The notes under the pieces: model-generated
What the model was told of the DNA's origin: nothing
The model's database searches: none
Seen by the model: the letters and a program-made list of their open reading frames with translations, nothing else
Assembly: GCF_000620105.1 (NCBI RefSeq)
Contig: NZ_JHVK01000013.1
Span: 1 to 64,000, forward strand
Direction of reading: 5' to 3'
Origin: Microvirgula aerodenitrificans DSM 15089
Lineage (GTDB): Bacteria; Pseudomonadota; Gammaproteobacteria; Burkholderiales; Aquaspirillaceae
Length of the DNA stretch: 64,000 nt
Program-made: the position numbers and the translations under genes
Shown here: positions 1-9,059 of the stretch, piece by piece
Position numbering within the stretch: position 1 is the first letter of the stretch
Layout: each line of letters starts with the position of its first letter

Positions 1-60
1 TTGCATGTGTAAAGCATGCCGCCAGCGTTCAATCTGAGCCAGGATCAAACTCTTCAGTTC
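1..60 (-). rRNA. rrs: 16S ribosomal RNA, 5' end only
   Basis: The reverse complement contains the universal 16S start AGAGTTTGATCCTGGCTCAG followed by the proteobacterial AACGCTGGCGGC segment. Aligned with the E. coli 16S start, the mature 5' end falls at about position 60. Only the first 60 bases are present; the rest of the rrn operon runs off the left edge. The sequence just after GGCGGC (TGCTTTACACATGCAA) is typical of Neisseriales and related betaproteobacteria. Confidence 0.97.
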
Positions 61-171
61 AATCTTTGCAAAACTGGCTGACGCAATTCTCAAAAGAACT
101 TCTGAAAGTTCTTCCTTGACTGTGTAAGCCTTGCTTTTCAGCAAGCGCCTACACTTATCGGTTGTCTGTTT

Positions 172-183
172 TGTTAAAGAGCG
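172..183 (-). promoter_or_regulatory. rrn boxA antitermination site
   Basis: The minus strand reads CGCTCTTTAACA, matching the Nus-factor boxA consensus TGCTCTTTAACA at 11 of 12 positions. It sits in the leader about 110 bases before the 16S start, as expected for NusB/NusE-dependent antitermination of rRNA transcription. Confidence 0.85.
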
Positions 184-248
184 TTTTTCCGAACTGAATC
201 AGCAACTTGCTGCTTCGTTCGGCGCTGCGTCGTGCAGCGAGGAAGCGA

Positions 249-277
249 ACTATACGTCCGCCCCTCCCTTCCGTCAA
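249..277 (-). promoter_or_regulatory. rrn promoter (P1-like)
   Basis: Minus strand: -35 TTGACG (272-277), a 17-base GC-rich spacer, -10 TATAGT (249-254), then a GC-rich discriminator. Upstream lie A-rich tracts (near 283-300) that could act as an UP element. This is a near-consensus sigma-70 promoter pointing into the 16S gene. Confidence 0.85.
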
Positions 278-356
278 CACCCGTTTTCCGCTTTTTTGTC
301 ACCGATCCGGCAAGTCCTTGAGCGGAAAGATTTTTCCTGAAACCACTTTTCCCGCT

Positions 357-1286
357 TCATCCTGCGACGGCAATCAGCGAAGGCGATTTCCCGCTGGCGA
401 TGTCCAGCAGACGGTCGATATTCGGGTGTTTTCCGGGGTTCGCCCGGGCATCCGCGCTGTGTTCCGCATACAGCAGCAGCCCGGCTTCGGCCGCTTCCGG
501 GCCGATACGGGCCTGGAAATGATCGAGCAGATAGCGGTAGACGCGCAACGAACCGCTCTGTCCCGGCTTGTCTTCCAGCAGGACCGGAGGCACTTCGCTC
601 TCGAACCCCAGCAGCGTCAGCCGGCAGGCCGCCGCAAAGTGGCCGCGCCCTGCGTCCAGCAGCGGCAGGATTTCGGCAAAGGTCTTGCCGCGCAGCTGCC
701 CCTGCATGACCGCGCTCTCCCGCTGCGACACGCCAAGCGGCTTGTCTTCCACCAGGTAGGTCTTGCTCATATGGCGGAACAGGTCGGTGCCGGCGAGACG
801 CAGGGTCTCGAACAGCACCATTTCGCGCGTCACCAGAATCACTCCGGCCTGCTGGCAACGCAGCAGGGCGACGTCGACGTCGCTGTCGGCGCGGGAGCCG
901 ATGCAGTCGCGGACCAGGAAGACCTGCCTGCCCTGCGCGCGCAGTTCCAGCACGGTCTGCAGCACGCAGACGTGGGCTTCCATCCCGCACACGATCACTT
1001 GCGAGCGCGCCATCAGGCTGTCCGGCAGGCAACCGGCGGCCACGCAGGAGAAGTGGTTCTTTTCGACGATATCGGCACGCGGCGCCCGCGCCAGCAGCGA
1101 CGGGGCGGTATGCCCCAGTCCGCGCGGGTACTGTTCGGAGAAGACAATCGGCAGACCGGCATCGGCCGCGGCCGAGATCAGTTTGCCGGCATTGGCCAGC
1201 AGCGCTTCCGCGCCACGAATGGCCGGCAGCAGCTTGTCCTGGATGTCGACCACCAGCAGGGTGGCGTCGGAGAGATCAATCAGCAT
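357..1286 (-). CDS. isochorismatase-family hydrolase with C-terminal extra domain
   Basis: A 309-residue protein. Residues 1-170 are a cysteine hydrolase of the isochorismatase/nicotinamidase fold: LLVVDIQDKLLP carries the catalytic Asp, and VCGMEAHVCVLQT carries the nucleophilic Cys near residue 106. The last ~105 residues form a separate domain with the sequence PGKHPNIDRL, which resembles the small DUF2322 family; that assignment is from memory. The fusion is longer than usual family members (about 180-210 residues). Start ATG is preceded by GAGGA. It lies just downstream of the GST gene in the same direction and probably shares its transcript. The substrate cannot be inferred. Confidence 0.85.
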   Translation of the reverse strand: MLIDLSDATLLVVDIQDKLLPAIRGAEALLANAGKLISAAADAGLPIVFSEQYPRGLGHTAPSLLARAPRADIVEKNHFSCVAAGCLPDSLMARSQVIVCGMEAHVCVLQTVLELRAQGRQVFLVRDCIGSRADSDVDVALLRCQQAGVILVTREMVLFETLRLAGTDLFRHMSKTYLVEDKPLGVSQRESAVMQGQLRGKTFAEILPLLDAGRGHFAAACRLTLLGFESEVPPVLLEDKPGQSGSLRVYRYLLDHFQARIGPEAAEAGLLLYAEHSADARANPGKHPNIDRLLDIASGKSPSLIAVAG

Positions 1287-1314
1287 GCGGAGTCCTCGTT
1301 CTGGGGAAGGAAGA

Positions 1315-1968
1315 TCAGGCGTCGGCGTAGGGTTCGGCCGAACGGATGAGCGGTTCGCTTTCTGCGGCCTGCAGCCATTCGTTCATTGCCGGCAGTGCAT
1401 AGAGGGCATCGACCCAGTCGCGCACCAGCGGCGGCAGCTGGACGCCGTAGGTGACAAGCCGGGTCGCCACTGGCGCATACATGGCATCGGCAATGCCGAA
1501 CTCGCCAAACAGGAAACGTCCGGTGCCGCCAAAGCGGGTCCGGCAGTCACTGACCAGTTCGACCACCCGCGCCACGTCGGCCAGGGCCGCGTCGGTATGG
1601 CCGCGCCCGGGCAGGCGGGCGCAGAAGTTGGTCGGCATCGCCTGGCGCAGTGCGCCAAAGCCGGCATGCATTTCTGCGGCGATCGAACGCGCATGGGCAC
1701 GGGCAATCCGTTCCGCCGGCCACAGCGGCAGTTGCGGAAAACGCTCGGCCAGATAATCAAGGATCGCCAGCGATTCCCAGACCAGCGCGCCATCGTCGAT
1801 CAGTGCCGGCACCTTGCCGGTCGGCGAGTAAGCCAGCCGCTCGGCACGGGTGTCACCCTGGTACAGGTTGACCATGATTTCGTCGAACGGCAGATCGAAG
1901 TGGCGCATCAGCAGCCAGGGCCGCAGCGACCAGGACGAATAGCGCTTGTTACCGATGATCAATTGCAT
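1315..1968 (-). CDS. glutathione S-transferase family protein
   Basis: A 217-residue GST. The N-terminal thioredoxin-like domain has KRYSSWSLRPW, with Ser/Trp positions typical of a glutathione-binding start, and GKVPALIDDG with the cis-Pro, then WESLAILDYLAE. The C-terminal helical domain ends near LPAMNEWLQAA. The start was set at the ATG preceded by GGGAG, 15 codons inside the longest frame. It precedes the isochorismatase-like gene by 28 bases and follows iscX; it may be a separate detoxification pair. Substrate unknown. Confidence 0.85.
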   Translation of the reverse strand: MQLIIGNKRYSSWSLRPWLLMRHFDLPFDEIMVNLYQGDTRAERLAYSPTGKVPALIDDGALVWESLAILDYLAERFPQLPLWPAERIARAHARSIAAEMHAGFGALRQAMPTNFCARLPGRGHTDAALADVARVVELVSDCRTRFGGTGRFLFGEFGIADAMYAPVATRLVTYGVQLPPLVRDWVDALYALPAMNEWLQAAESEPLIRSAEPYADA

Positions 1969-2041
1969 GAAATCTCCCGCGTGCAGGTCACAGTGAGCAA
2001 AACGCTCCGGCATGCGGAGCGTTTCTGGTAATAGCTACAGC

Positions 2042-2236
2042 TTATTCGGCTTCATCGATCCACGCCATCTGGATGGCTTCGAGGATCTTCTCGCCACAGT
2101 GACCGGGGTCGTCGTCGAAGTCGGGCAGTCCCATCACCCAGTCGCGCAGGTCGGTAAAACGTACCGTTTTCGGGTCGATGTCCGGGTGCTGCTCCACCAG
2201 CTCGATGGCGATATCCAGCGTATCGGTCCATTTCAT
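2042..2236 (-). CDS. iscX: ISC accessory protein IscX
   Basis: A 64-residue acidic protein with the IscX signatures DPKTVRFTDLRDW, FDDDP and EAIQMAWIDEAE, nearly as in E. coli IscX. IscX binds IscS and iron and modulates Fe-S assembly in the cytosol. The ATG at 2236 has AAGGAG 9 bases upstream; a TTG two codons earlier is less likely. It is the last gene of the isc operon, two bases after ybaK. Length matches the family (about 66). Confidence 0.95.
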   Translation of the reverse strand: MKWTDTLDIAIELVEQHPDIDPKTVRFTDLRDWVMGLPDFDDDPGHCGEKILEAIQMAWIDEAE

Positions 2237-2238
2237 GT

Positions 2239-2742
2239 TCAATTCTCCTTGATGTCGGCGACACGGGTACCGGTAGCCGCCACCAGGTCGGCGGCCGTGG
2301 TGCGGAACACGGCGAACGGGCTGCCGGCTGCGGCCCAGAGCTCGTCATACTGGAACAGGTCTTCATCCAGCAGCAGATCGACCGGATCGTTGGCATGGCC
2401 GACCGGCGATACGCCACCGATGGCGAAGCCGGTCTTTTCGCGCACGAAGTCCGCGTTCGCCTTGCCGATGGTCTTGCCGGTCAGTGCCGCCAGCTTGGCG
2501 GTCGACACGCGGTTGGTGCCGCTGGCGACGACGATCAGTGCGCGGTCGCTGTCGACCTCGCGAAAGACCATGGATTTGGCAATCTGCGCCACGCTGCAGC
2601 CGATGGCGGCGGCGGCTTCGGCCGAGGTGCGGGTCGAATCCGCCATTTCGCGGATCTCGGCCTGCAGGCCCAGTGCTTTCAGTGCTTCCGCGACCCGGGC
2701 GACGCTGCCGCCGCCTGTCGCGCCCTGAGGATGCTCACTCAT
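2239..2742 (-). CDS. YbaK/EbsC-family aminoacyl-tRNA editing protein
   Basis: A 167-residue protein of the YbaK/ProX editing superfamily, which hydrolyses mischarged aminoacyl-tRNA in trans. Visible features are AQIAKSMVFR, the VVASGTNRVS strand-loop, KANADFVREKTGFAIGGVSP with the conserved GGVSPVG turn, and LDEDLFQYDELWAAAG. It lies between fdx and iscX, two bases before iscX, so it is co-transcribed with the isc genes. A GGGGAG site precedes the ATG. Which tRNA it edits (Cys-tRNAPro is the known YbaK substrate) is not shown by the sequence. Confidence 0.88.
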   Translation of the reverse strand: MSEHPQGATGGGSVARVAEALKALGLQAEIREMADSTRTSAEAAAAIGCSVAQIAKSMVFREVDSDRALIVVASGTNRVSTAKLAALTGKTIGKANADFVREKTGFAIGGVSPVGHANDPVDLLLDEDLFQYDELWAAAGSPFAVFRTTAADLVAATGTRVADIKEN

Positions 2743-2790
2743 GCTTCTCCCCTGCCCGGCCGGCAGTTGACGGCCGGTCCGATGAGCTGA

Positions 2791-3129
2791 TCAATGATGT
2801 TCGCGGGCGTGGTTGACGGTATAGCGCGGAATGTCCACGACCAGATCGTCTTCCGCCACGATGGCCTGACATGACAGGCGGGACTGCGGTTCCAGCCCCC
2901 ATGCCTTGTCGAGCATATCGTCTTCCAGCTCGTCGGACGGATCAAGGGAATCGAAGCCTTCGCGCACCACGACGTGGCAGGTGGTGCAGGCGCAGCTCAT
3001 TTCGCAGGCATGCTCGATCTCGATATCGTGTTCCAGCAGGAGCTTACAGAGGTTCTGCCCGGGAACGGCGTCGATGACCGCCCCGTCCGGACACAGGTCG
3101 GGATTGGGCAGGACGATGATTTTCGGCAT
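2791..3129 (-). CDS. fdx: ISC-type 2Fe-2S ferredoxin
   Basis: A 112-residue adrenodoxin-type ferredoxin. The cluster ligands appear as CEMSCACTTCHV (C-x5-C-x2-C pattern) plus the distal Cys in RLSCQAIV. It supplies electrons for cluster assembly on IscU in the cytosol. It follows hscA by 9 bases in the isc operon. Length matches the family. Confidence 0.96.
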   Translation of the reverse strand: MPKIIVLPNPDLCPDGAVIDAVPGQNLCKLLLEHDIEIEHACEMSCACTTCHVVVREGFDSLDPSDELEDDMLDKAWGLEPQSRLSCQAIVAEDDLVVDIPRYTVNHAREHH

Positions 3130-3138
3130 GGGGAGTCC

Positions 3139-4998
3139 TTACAGGTCGCTGATTTTCTGGCCGGCCAGCGCGCGACGGATATTGCGATCCATGCGCCGGG
3201 CGGCAAATTCGTTGGTGGCGTCGTTCAGGCGGGCAGTGGCGGCGTTGATGGCCACGGTCTGTTGCGAGGCGATCGCGCTGCGCAGCCCGGCTTCGGCATC
3301 GACGATCGCGGCCCGCTCGGCGCCGTCGAGCAGATCGCCGTCGACCTGCAGTGCGGCTTCCGTCGTGGCGAGCAGGCTTTCCGCGTCAACCACGGCTTCG
3401 CGCAGCTTGCGCGCGACGATATCGTCCTTCACGTGCTCGATCGAGTCGGCCAGCATCTGGGTGATCTGGTCGTCGGTCAGGCCGTAGCTCGGCTTGACCG
3501 AGATGCTGGCCTCGACGCCGCTCGACTGCTCGCGCGCGCTGACGCCGAGCAGGCCGTCGGCATCGACCTGGAAGGTGACGCGGATCCGCGCCGCACCGGC
3601 CACCATCGGCGGGATGCCGCGCAGTTCGAAACGCGCCAGGCTGCGGCAATCGGTAACCAGTTCGCGCTCGCCCTGCAGCACATGCACCGCCATGGCGGTC
3701 TGCCCGTCCTTGAAGGTCGTGAATTCCTGCGCCCGCGCGGTCGGGATGGTGCTGTTGCGCGGAATGATCTTTTCCACCAGCCCGCCCATGGTTTCGATAC
3801 CGAGCGACAGCGGAATCACGTCCAGCAGCAGCCAGTCGTCTTCGGTCTTGTTGCCGGCCAGCACATTGGCCTGCATGGCGGCACCGAGGGCGACGACCTG
3901 GTCCGGGTCGAGGTTGGTCAGCGGCGTGCAGCCGAAGTACTCGCCGACCGAGCGGCGGATTTGCGGCATGCGCGTCGCGCCGCCGACCAGCACCACGCCG
4001 TTGACGTCCGCCGGCGCGATCTTCGCGTCGCGCAGCGCCTTGCGCACCGGCAGCAGGGTCTTTTCCACCAGCGTGCGGCTGATGTCGCCGAAGACGTCGC
4101 GCGTCAGCAGCAGGTCGACTTCGGTCTTGTCCGACAGCACGGTGTTGATATGCGCCTCGCTGGCGTCGGTCAGGCGTTCCTTGGCAGCGCGGGCGTGGGT
4201 CAGCAGCAGGCGGATGTCGTGGTCTTCGAGTTGCGACAGCGATGCCTGTTCGAGAATCCAGCAGAACACGCGCTGGTCGAAATCGTCGCCGCCCAGCGCG
4301 GAATCGCCGCTGGTCGACAGCACTTCGAACACGCCGCGTGTCAGGCGCAGCACCGACACGTCGAAGGTGCCGCCGCCAAGGTCATAGACGACGTACACGC
4401 CTTCGGACGCGTTATCCAGGCCGTAGGCGATGGCCGCCGCCGTCGGTTCGTTCAGCAGGCGCAGCACATTGAGGCCGGCCAGCCGCGCCGCGTCCTTGGT
4501 CGCCTGACGCTGTGCGTCGTCGAAGTAGGCCGGCACGGTAATGACGGCACCGGTCAGTTCGCCGCCCAGCGACGCTTCGGCGCGGACTTTCAGTGCCCGC
4601 AGGATGTCGGCGGAGATTTCGACCGGCGACTTGACGCCCTGGCGGGTCGCCAGCTGCACCATGCCCGGCGCATCGACAAAGCGGTACGGCGTCGAGGCGG
4701 TGTCGCCGATGTCTTTCAGGTCGCGGCCCATGTAGCGTTTGACCGAGACGATGGTGTTGTGCGGATCGTCGCTCTGCCGCGCGCGCGCGGCATGGCCGAC
4801 GACGACGCTGCCGTCTTCCATGTAGCGGACCACCGAGGGCAGCAGGTTGTAGCCATGCTCGTCCGGCAGCACGGTGGCAGAACCGCTGCGCACGGTCGCC
4901 ACGAGGGAGTTGGTCGTGCCCAGGTCGATGCCGACCGCGAGGCGATGCTGGTGCGGAGCGGCCGACAGGCCGGGTTCGGAGATTTGCAGCAGAGCCAT
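3139..4998 (-). CDS. hscA: Hsp70-type chaperone HscA for Fe-S transfer
   Basis: A 619-residue specialised Hsp70. The N-terminal [12 protein letters not shown] matches E. coli HscA and fixes the start at 4998, 17 codons inside the longest frame. The ATPase domain has [24 protein letters not shown] and [11 protein letters not shown]; the substrate domain follows from about residue 380. HscA binds the LPPVK loop of IscU and, with HscB, drives release of the cluster to acceptor proteins. It lies 104 bases downstream of hscB. No strong ribosome site is visible, but the homology-based start is convincing. Confidence 0.96.
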   Translation of the reverse strand: MALLQISEPGLSAAPHQHRLAVGIDLGTTNSLVATVRSGSATVLPDEHGYNLLPSVVRYMEDGSVVVGHAARARQSDDPHNTIVSVKRYMGRDLKDIGDTASTPYRFVDAPGMVQLATRQGVKSPVEISADILRALKVRAEASLGGELTGAVITVPAYFDDAQRQATKDAARLAGLNVLRLLNEPTAAAIAYGLDNASEGVYVVYDLGGGTFDVSVLRLTRGVFEVLSTSGDSALGGDDFDQRVFCWILEQASLSQLEDHDIRLLLTHARAAKERLTDASEAHINTVLSDKTEVDLLLTRDVFGDISRTLVEKTLLPVRKALRDAKIAPADVNGVVLVGGATRMPQIRRSVGEYFGCTPLTNLDPDQVVALGAAMQANVLAGNKTEDDWLLLDVIPLSLGIETMGGLVEKIIPRNSTIPTARAQEFTTFKDGQTAMAVHVLQGERELVTDCRSLARFELRGIPPMVAGAARIRVTFQVDADGLLGVSAREQSSGVEASISVKPSYGLTDDQITQMLADSIEHVKDDIVARKLREAVVDAESLLATTEAALQVDGDLLDGAERAAIVDAEAGLRSAIASQQTVAINAATARLNDATNEFAARRMDRNIRRALAGQKISDL

Positions 4999-5102
4999 GA
5001 ACGTTATGTCACCACAAAACGGGACGAGGACGACCGCTGGCGGCGGCACGCCGGATCAGTCCGGCGGCCTGCGGTCTCGTCACCCCTTGGGAATCATCGG
5101 AA

Positions 5103-5618
5103 TCAGAACAGCAGCGCCTCGATGGCATCGCCGATTTCTTCATCGAGTTTTTCGAGAAAACGCAATTTTCGCACGAGCAGCGCCGCAGTTTCATTGTCTG
5201 CGTCGACATCCAGCGCCTGCCCGAGGCTGACGGTCAGCGCGTCGGTGTCGCGACGGACGTCGGCCGACAGGCGTTCCAGCTGGTCGACGTCGCGCGCGAT
5301 CCGCGCGTCCGCCACGGCCTCGCGCCACTCCATCTGTGCCATCAGGAAGTCGACCGGCATCGCGGTGTTGGTTTCTTCCTGGGTATCGACACCCGCCAGC
5401 GACAGCAGATAGCGCGCGCGCAGCAGCGGGCGCTTCAGCACCTGGTAGGCTTCGTTCACGCGTGTCGCGTACTGCATGGCCAGACGCCGGTCGGCATCCG
5501 GCTTGTGCGCATGGCGGTCAGGGTGGACCTCGGCCTGCACGCGACGGTAGGCGGCTTCAAGTGCCGGCAGGTCGACGGCGAAGCGCTGGGGCAGGTCGAA
5601 CAGGGAAAAGTGGGTCAT
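5103..5618 (-). CDS. hscB: J-domain co-chaperone HscB
   Basis: A 171-residue protein with an N-terminal J domain (HPD in EVHPDRHAHK, residues 32-34) and a C-terminal helical IscU-binding domain. It delivers IscU to HscA and stimulates its ATPase. It follows iscA after a gap of 69 bases that contains a GC-rich hairpin. Length and order (iscA-hscB-hscA-fdx) are standard. Confidence 0.96.
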   Translation of the reverse strand: MTHFSLFDLPQRFAVDLPALEAAYRRVQAEVHPDRHAHKPDADRRLAMQYATRVNEAYQVLKRPLLRARYLLSLAGVDTQEETNTAMPVDFLMAQMEWREAVADARIARDVDQLERLSADVRRDTDALTVSLGQALDVDADNETAALLVRKLRFLEKLDEEIGDAIEALLF

Positions 5619-5646
5619 CGGGCGGACAGTGCAGCAGAAATGAACA

Positions 5647-5675
5647 AGGCGCGCCTCCTCGCGGAGGGCGCGCCT
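5647..5675 (-). promoter_or_regulatory. GC-rich hairpin between iscA and hscB
   Basis: A perfect 9-bp stem, AGGCGCGCC paired with GGCGCGCCT around an 11-base loop, lies in the gap between iscA and hscB. No U-run follows on the minus strand, so it is probably not a full terminator. It could attenuate transcription or protect the upstream mRNA end, giving more IscSUA than HscBA. This role is inferred. Confidence 0.5.
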
Positions 5676-5687
5676 GGCAAGCGGGGC

Positions 5688-6014
5688 TCAGACGTGGAAG
5701 CTCTCACCGCAACCACACTCGTTCTTCACGTTCGGGTTGTTGAACCTGAAGCCCTCGTTGAGGCCTTCCTTGACGAAATCGAGTTCGGTGCCGTCAAGGT
5801 AGGCCAGGCTCTTCGCATCGGTAAACACCTTGACGCCGTGGCTCTCGAACGTCAGGTCCGAACCGTCGACCGCGTCGACGAACTCGAGCTTGTAGGCCAT
5901 GCCGGAGCAGCCGGAGGTTTTGACGCCCAGCCGCAGTCCGACACCCTTGCCACGCTTTTCGAGGTAGCGCTGGACGTGACGCGCCGCGCTTTCGGTCAGG
6001 GTAATCGACATCAT
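5688..6014 (-). CDS. iscA: A-type Fe-S carrier IscA
   Basis: A 108-residue A-type carrier with the three conserved Cys: GVKTSGCSG, then NECGCGESF at the C terminus (CGCG). It accepts clusters or iron and passes them to targets. Two adjacent ATGs (6014 and 6011) are possible; GAAGGGA lies upstream of both. It is 10 bases after iscU. Confidence 0.95.
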   Translation of the reverse strand: MMSITLTESAARHVQRYLEKRGKGVGLRLGVKTSGCSGMAYKLEFVDAVDGSDLTFESHGVKVFTDAKSLAYLDGTELDFVKEGLNEGFRFNNPNVKNECGCGESFHV

Positions 6015-6024
6015 GCGTCCCTTC

Positions 6025-6414
6025 TCAGTTTTCCGCGCCGTGCTTCTGCTTGTAGTCGGTCACGGCCGCCTTGATGGCGTCCTCGGCCAGAATCGAGCAG
6101 TGAATCTTGACCGGCGGCAGCGCCAATTCTTCGGCAATCGCGGTGTTCTTGATCGTCAGGGCTTCGTCGAGCGTCTTGCCCTTGACCCATTCGGTGACCA
6201 GCGAGCTGGAGGCGATGGCGGAACCGCAGCCGTAGGTCTTGAACTTCGCGTCCTCGATCACGCCGTCGGCACCGACCTTGATCTGCAGCTTCATCACGTC
6301 GCCACAGGCCGGTGCGCCGACCATGCCGGTCCCGATGGTGGTGTCGCCCTTTTCGAACGAACCGACGTTGCGGGGATTCTCGTAGTGGTCGATGACCTTG
6401 GAACTGTAAGACAT
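6025..6414 (-). CDS. iscU: Fe-S scaffold IscU
   Basis: A 129-residue scaffold starting [18 protein letters not shown]. The ligand Cys are in [11 protein letters not shown] (Cys37 region), TYGCGSA and HCSILAE; the HscA recognition loop LPPVK is intact near residue 99. It assembles 2Fe-2S clusters using sulfur from IscS. It follows iscS by 64 bases. Confidence 0.97.
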   Translation of the reverse strand: MSYSSKVIDHYENPRNVGSFEKGDTTIGTGMVGAPACGDVMKLQIKVGADGVIEDAKFKTYGCGSAIASSSLVTEWVKGKTLDEALTIKNTAIAEELALPPVKIHCSILAEDAIKAAVTDYKQKHGAEN

Positions 6415-6478
6415 TTCTCTACTCCTCGAAGCGAGGCCGATCCGCCCTGTTTCCGGTCGGGATCAGCCCGTCAGTCAA

Positions 6479-7696
6479 TCAATGCGCGGCCCACTGGACG
6501 CTGTTCAGGTCGACGCCGTCCTTGAACATTTCCCACAGCGGCGACAGTTCGCGCAGCTTGCCGATCTTGTCGTGCAGCAGCTTCACGGCAAAGTCGATTT
6601 CCTCGACCGTGGTGAAGCGGCCGATGGTGAAGCGGATCGAGCTGTGCGCCAGTTCGTCGTTGCGGCCCAGGGCGCGCAAGACGTAGGACGGTTCCAGCGA
6701 CGCCGACGTGCAGGCCGAACCCGACGACACGGCCAGGTCCTTGATCGCCATGATCAGGCTTTCGCCTTCGACGAAGTTGAAGCTGACGTTCAGGTTCTGG
6801 GCGACGCGGCGTTCGAGGTCACCGTTCAGGTAGACCTGTTCGATGTCGGACAGCCCGCTCCACAGCCGGTCGCGCAGCATGCGGATGCGTTCGTTCTCGG
6901 TGGCCATTTCCTCGCGGGCGATGCGGAATGCCTCGCCCATGCCGACGATCTGGTGCGTGGCCAGCGTGCCGGAGCGCATGCCGCGTTCGTGACCGCCGCC
7001 ATGCATCTGCGCCTCGATGCGCACACGCGGCTTGCGGCGGACGTACAGCGCGCCGATGCCCTTCGGGCCATAGGTCTTGTGGGCGGAGAAGCTCATCAGG
7101 TCAACCTTGAGCTTTTCCAGATCGATCACGACCTTGCCGGTGGCCTGGGCGGCATCAACATGGAACAGCACGCCCTTTTCGCGGCACAGGTTGCCGATGG
7201 CATCCATGTCCTGAATCACGCCGATTTCGTTGTTGACCAGCATGACCGACACCAGGATGGTGTCCGGACGGATGGCGTCGCGCAGGCGGTCGAGGTCGAG
7301 CAGACCGTTGTCCTGCACGTCGAGATAGGTGACTTCAAAGCCCTGGCGCTCCAGCTCGCGCATGGTGTCCAGCACGGCCTTGTGTTCGGTCTTGACCGTG
7401 ATCAGATGGCGGCCCCGGGTCTTGTAGAACTGGGCCGCGCCCTTGATGGCCAGGTTGTTGGACTCGGTCGCACCGGACGTCCAGACGATTTCCTTCGGAT
7501 CACAGTTGACCAGCCGCGCGACTTCGGTACGGGCGTTTTCGACCGCCTCTTCCGCGACCCAGCCGAAGCTGTGGCTGCGCGATGCGGGGTTGCCGAATTT
7601 TTCGGTCAGGAACGGGATCATCGCCTCGGCGACACGCGGGTCGATCGGGGTGGTTGCCGAGTAGTCGAGATAGACGGGAAGCGAAAGTTGGCTCAT
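6479..7696 (-). CDS. iscS: cysteine desulfurase IscS
   Basis: A 405-residue PLP enzyme. PLP-lysine is in [12 protein letters not shown], and the mobile loop carries the catalytic Cys in [10 protein letters not shown]. It turns cysteine into alanine and enzyme persulfide for Fe-S clusters and thiolated tRNA. Length equals E. coli IscS (404). It follows iscR by 29 bases. Confidence 0.98.
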   Translation of the reverse strand: MSQLSLPVYLDYSATTPIDPRVAEAMIPFLTEKFGNPASRSHSFGWVAEEAVENARTEVARLVNCDPKEIVWTSGATESNNLAIKGAAQFYKTRGRHLITVKTEHKAVLDTMRELERQGFEVTYLDVQDNGLLDLDRLRDAIRPDTILVSVMLVNNEIGVIQDMDAIGNLCREKGVLFHVDAAQATGKVVIDLEKLKVDLMSFSAHKTYGPKGIGALYVRRKPRVRIEAQMHGGGHERGMRSGTLATHQIVGMGEAFRIAREEMATENERIRMLRDRLWSGLSDIEQVYLNGDLERRVAQNLNVSFNFVEGESLIMAIKDLAVSSGSACTSASLEPSYVLRALGRNDELAHSSIRFTIGRFTTVEEIDFAVKLLHDKIGKLRELSPLWEMFKDGVDLNSVQWAAH

Positions 7697-7725
7697 CGAT
7701 ATGCTCCAGTTGCCAATGAGGTTCG

Positions 7726-8202
7726 TCAGGCTGCGGCGCGTGCGTCGCTGCGGCCGCGCCGCTCACGGGCGTCGACCAGCACATTTTGTCCGCACTGCGC
7801 GCGCTGCTGATCCACCAGGCTGCCGAGCGTAACGGCCTCGAGGTAGGCATAGATTGTGCGGTTGAGATCGGTCCACAGATCGTGGGTCATGCAGCGGTGG
7901 CTGTCGTGACAGTTTTCCTGCCCACCACAGGAGGTGGCGTCGAGCGGTTCGTCGACGGCGATGATGATGTTCGCGACGGAAATGTTGACTGCATCCCGGG
8001 CCAGACAGTAACCACCGCCCGGACCGCGCACGCTGTCCACCAGTTCGGCACGGCGCAACTTGCCGAACAACTGCTCGAGATAGGACAGGGAGATGCCCTG
8101 GCGCTCGCTGATGCCGGCGAGCGTGACCGGACCGTTGTGCTCGCGCAGCGCCAGATCCAGCATGGCGGTTACGGCGAAGCGGCCTTTGGTGGTCAATCGC
8201 AT
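7726..8202 (-). CDS. iscR: Fe-S sensing transcriptional regulator IscR
   Basis: A 158-residue Rrf2-family regulator. The N-terminal winged helix begins [11 protein letters not shown]. The cluster ligands Cys92, Cys98, Cys104 and His107 are at the same numbers as in E. coli IscR, so a 2Fe-2S form is expected. The ATG at 8202 has AGGGAG upstream and is preferred to one 5 codons earlier. Family knowledge: holo-IscR represses the isc operon; a matching dyad overlaps its promoter here. Confidence 0.96.
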   Translation of the reverse strand: MRLTTKGRFAVTAMLDLALREHNGPVTLAGISERQGISLSYLEQLFGKLRRAELVDSVRGPGGGYCLARDAVNISVANIIIAVDEPLDATSCGGQENCHDSHRCMTHDLWTDLNRTIYAYLEAVTLGSLVDQQRAQCGQNVLVDARERRGRSDARAAA

Positions 8203-8232
8203 GTCGTTCTCCCTCATCGAATTTCGATGGTG

Positions 8233-8262
8233 AGAATACTAAAACCCGAGTGTTTTAGTCAA
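8233..8262 (-). promoter_or_regulatory. isc operon promoter with IscR-type operator
   Basis: Minus strand: -35 TTGACT (8257-8262), 18-base spacer, -10 TATTCT (8233-8238). A perfect 8-bp inverted repeat, ACTAAAAC/GTTTTAGT (8238-8259) around ACTCGG, fills the spacer. The ACTAAAACACTCGGGT portion resembles type 1 IscR sites. The -35 box overlaps the stop codon of cysE, so the promoter sits at the very end of that gene. Autorepression by IscR is inferred. Confidence 0.8.
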
Positions 8263-8992
8263 CAATTTTATTGAGCCGGTCAGGGTCGAAATCGTCGCCG
8301 TTGCGGCCGGCGTTTCCGGTGTCGATACCGTGCTGTTCGAGCAGGGCGAGCAGCCGTTCCAGGCGCCGGTCGGTCAGTGCCGAATGGTCGATCAGCGCGT
8401 GCAGCGCCTTGACCACCGGATCGTTCATGTCGCCGCCGACCCCGTACTGGGCAAAGCGCGTGTCGGTGCTGCCGCCATCGCGCGACTCGACCAGTCTGGC
8501 CGGGATGCCGACGGCGGTCGCGCCAGCCGGCACGTCCTTCATGACGACAGCGTTCGAGCCGATACGCGCCTTGTCGTGCACGGTGATCGGCCCCAGCACC
8601 TTCGCGCCGGCGCCCACCACGACCCCGGCGCCGAGTGTCGGGTGGCGTTTGCCTTTCTGCCAGCTGGTGCCGCCCAGGGTGACGCCATGATACAGCGTGC
8701 AGTCATCGCCGACTTCTGCCGTTTCGCCGATCACGACGCCCATGCCGTGGTCGATGAACACCCGGCGGCCGATACGGGCGCCGGGATGGATCTCGATGCC
8801 GGTCAGCCAGCGCGACAGATGCGACACGAAGCGCCCGCTCCACTTGAAGCCGCGCTGCCACAGCCCGTGCGCCAGCCGGTGCAGTGTCAGGGCGTGGAAG
8901 CCGGGATAGCAGGTAAGCACTTCCCAGACGGTCCGCGCGGCGGGATCACGGTCGAACACGCAGCGGATATTTTCGCGCAGCCGGGAGAACAT
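8255..8992 (-). CDS. cysE: serine O-acetyltransferase
   Basis: A 245-residue short-form serine acetyltransferase that makes O-acetylserine for cysteine synthesis. The left-handed beta-helix repeats run from [18 protein letters not shown] through [11 protein letters not shown] and [13 protein letters not shown] to [14 protein letters not shown]. His in DHGMG and HGVTLGG are the usual active-site positions. The start at 8992 (MFSRLRENI) is 15 codons inside the longest frame. It directly precedes iscR, coupling cysteine supply to cysteine use by IscS; the C terminus is longer than the core fold. Confidence 0.93.
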   Translation of the reverse strand: MFSRLRENIRCVFDRDPAARTVWEVLTCYPGFHALTLHRLAHGLWQRGFKWSGRFVSHLSRWLTGIEIHPGARIGRRVFIDHGMGVVIGETAEVGDDCTLYHGVTLGGTSWQKGKRHPTLGAGVVVGAGAKVLGPITVHDKARIGSNAVVMKDVPAGATAVGIPARLVESRDGGSTDTRFAQYGVGGDMNDPVVKALHALIDHSALTDRRLERLLALLEQHGIDTGNAGRNGDDFDPDRLNKIVD

Positions 8993-9059
8993 TGTCGGGT
9001 CCGGTGTCAAAGAAGGGACACCGCGAGTGTGGGCCACCCGCGGGCAAATGCAAACCGGT

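Larger units (their letters stand above)
61..356 (-). other. rRNA operon leader and promoter region
   Basis: No protein gene is supported in this 296-base stretch between 16S and the next gene. Read on the minus strand it holds, in order, an A-rich segment, a strong promoter, the leader with boxA, and the AT-rich spacer before 16S. A short open frame on the plus strand here has no ribosome binding site and lies antisense to the leader. Confidence 0.8.

Noticed and set aside
2974-5412. Long open frame on the plus strand opposite hscA/hscB
   Set aside because: It mirrors strong genes on the other strand, has the His/Arg/Gln-rich composition of a high-GC shadow frame, and no ribosome site or known motif.
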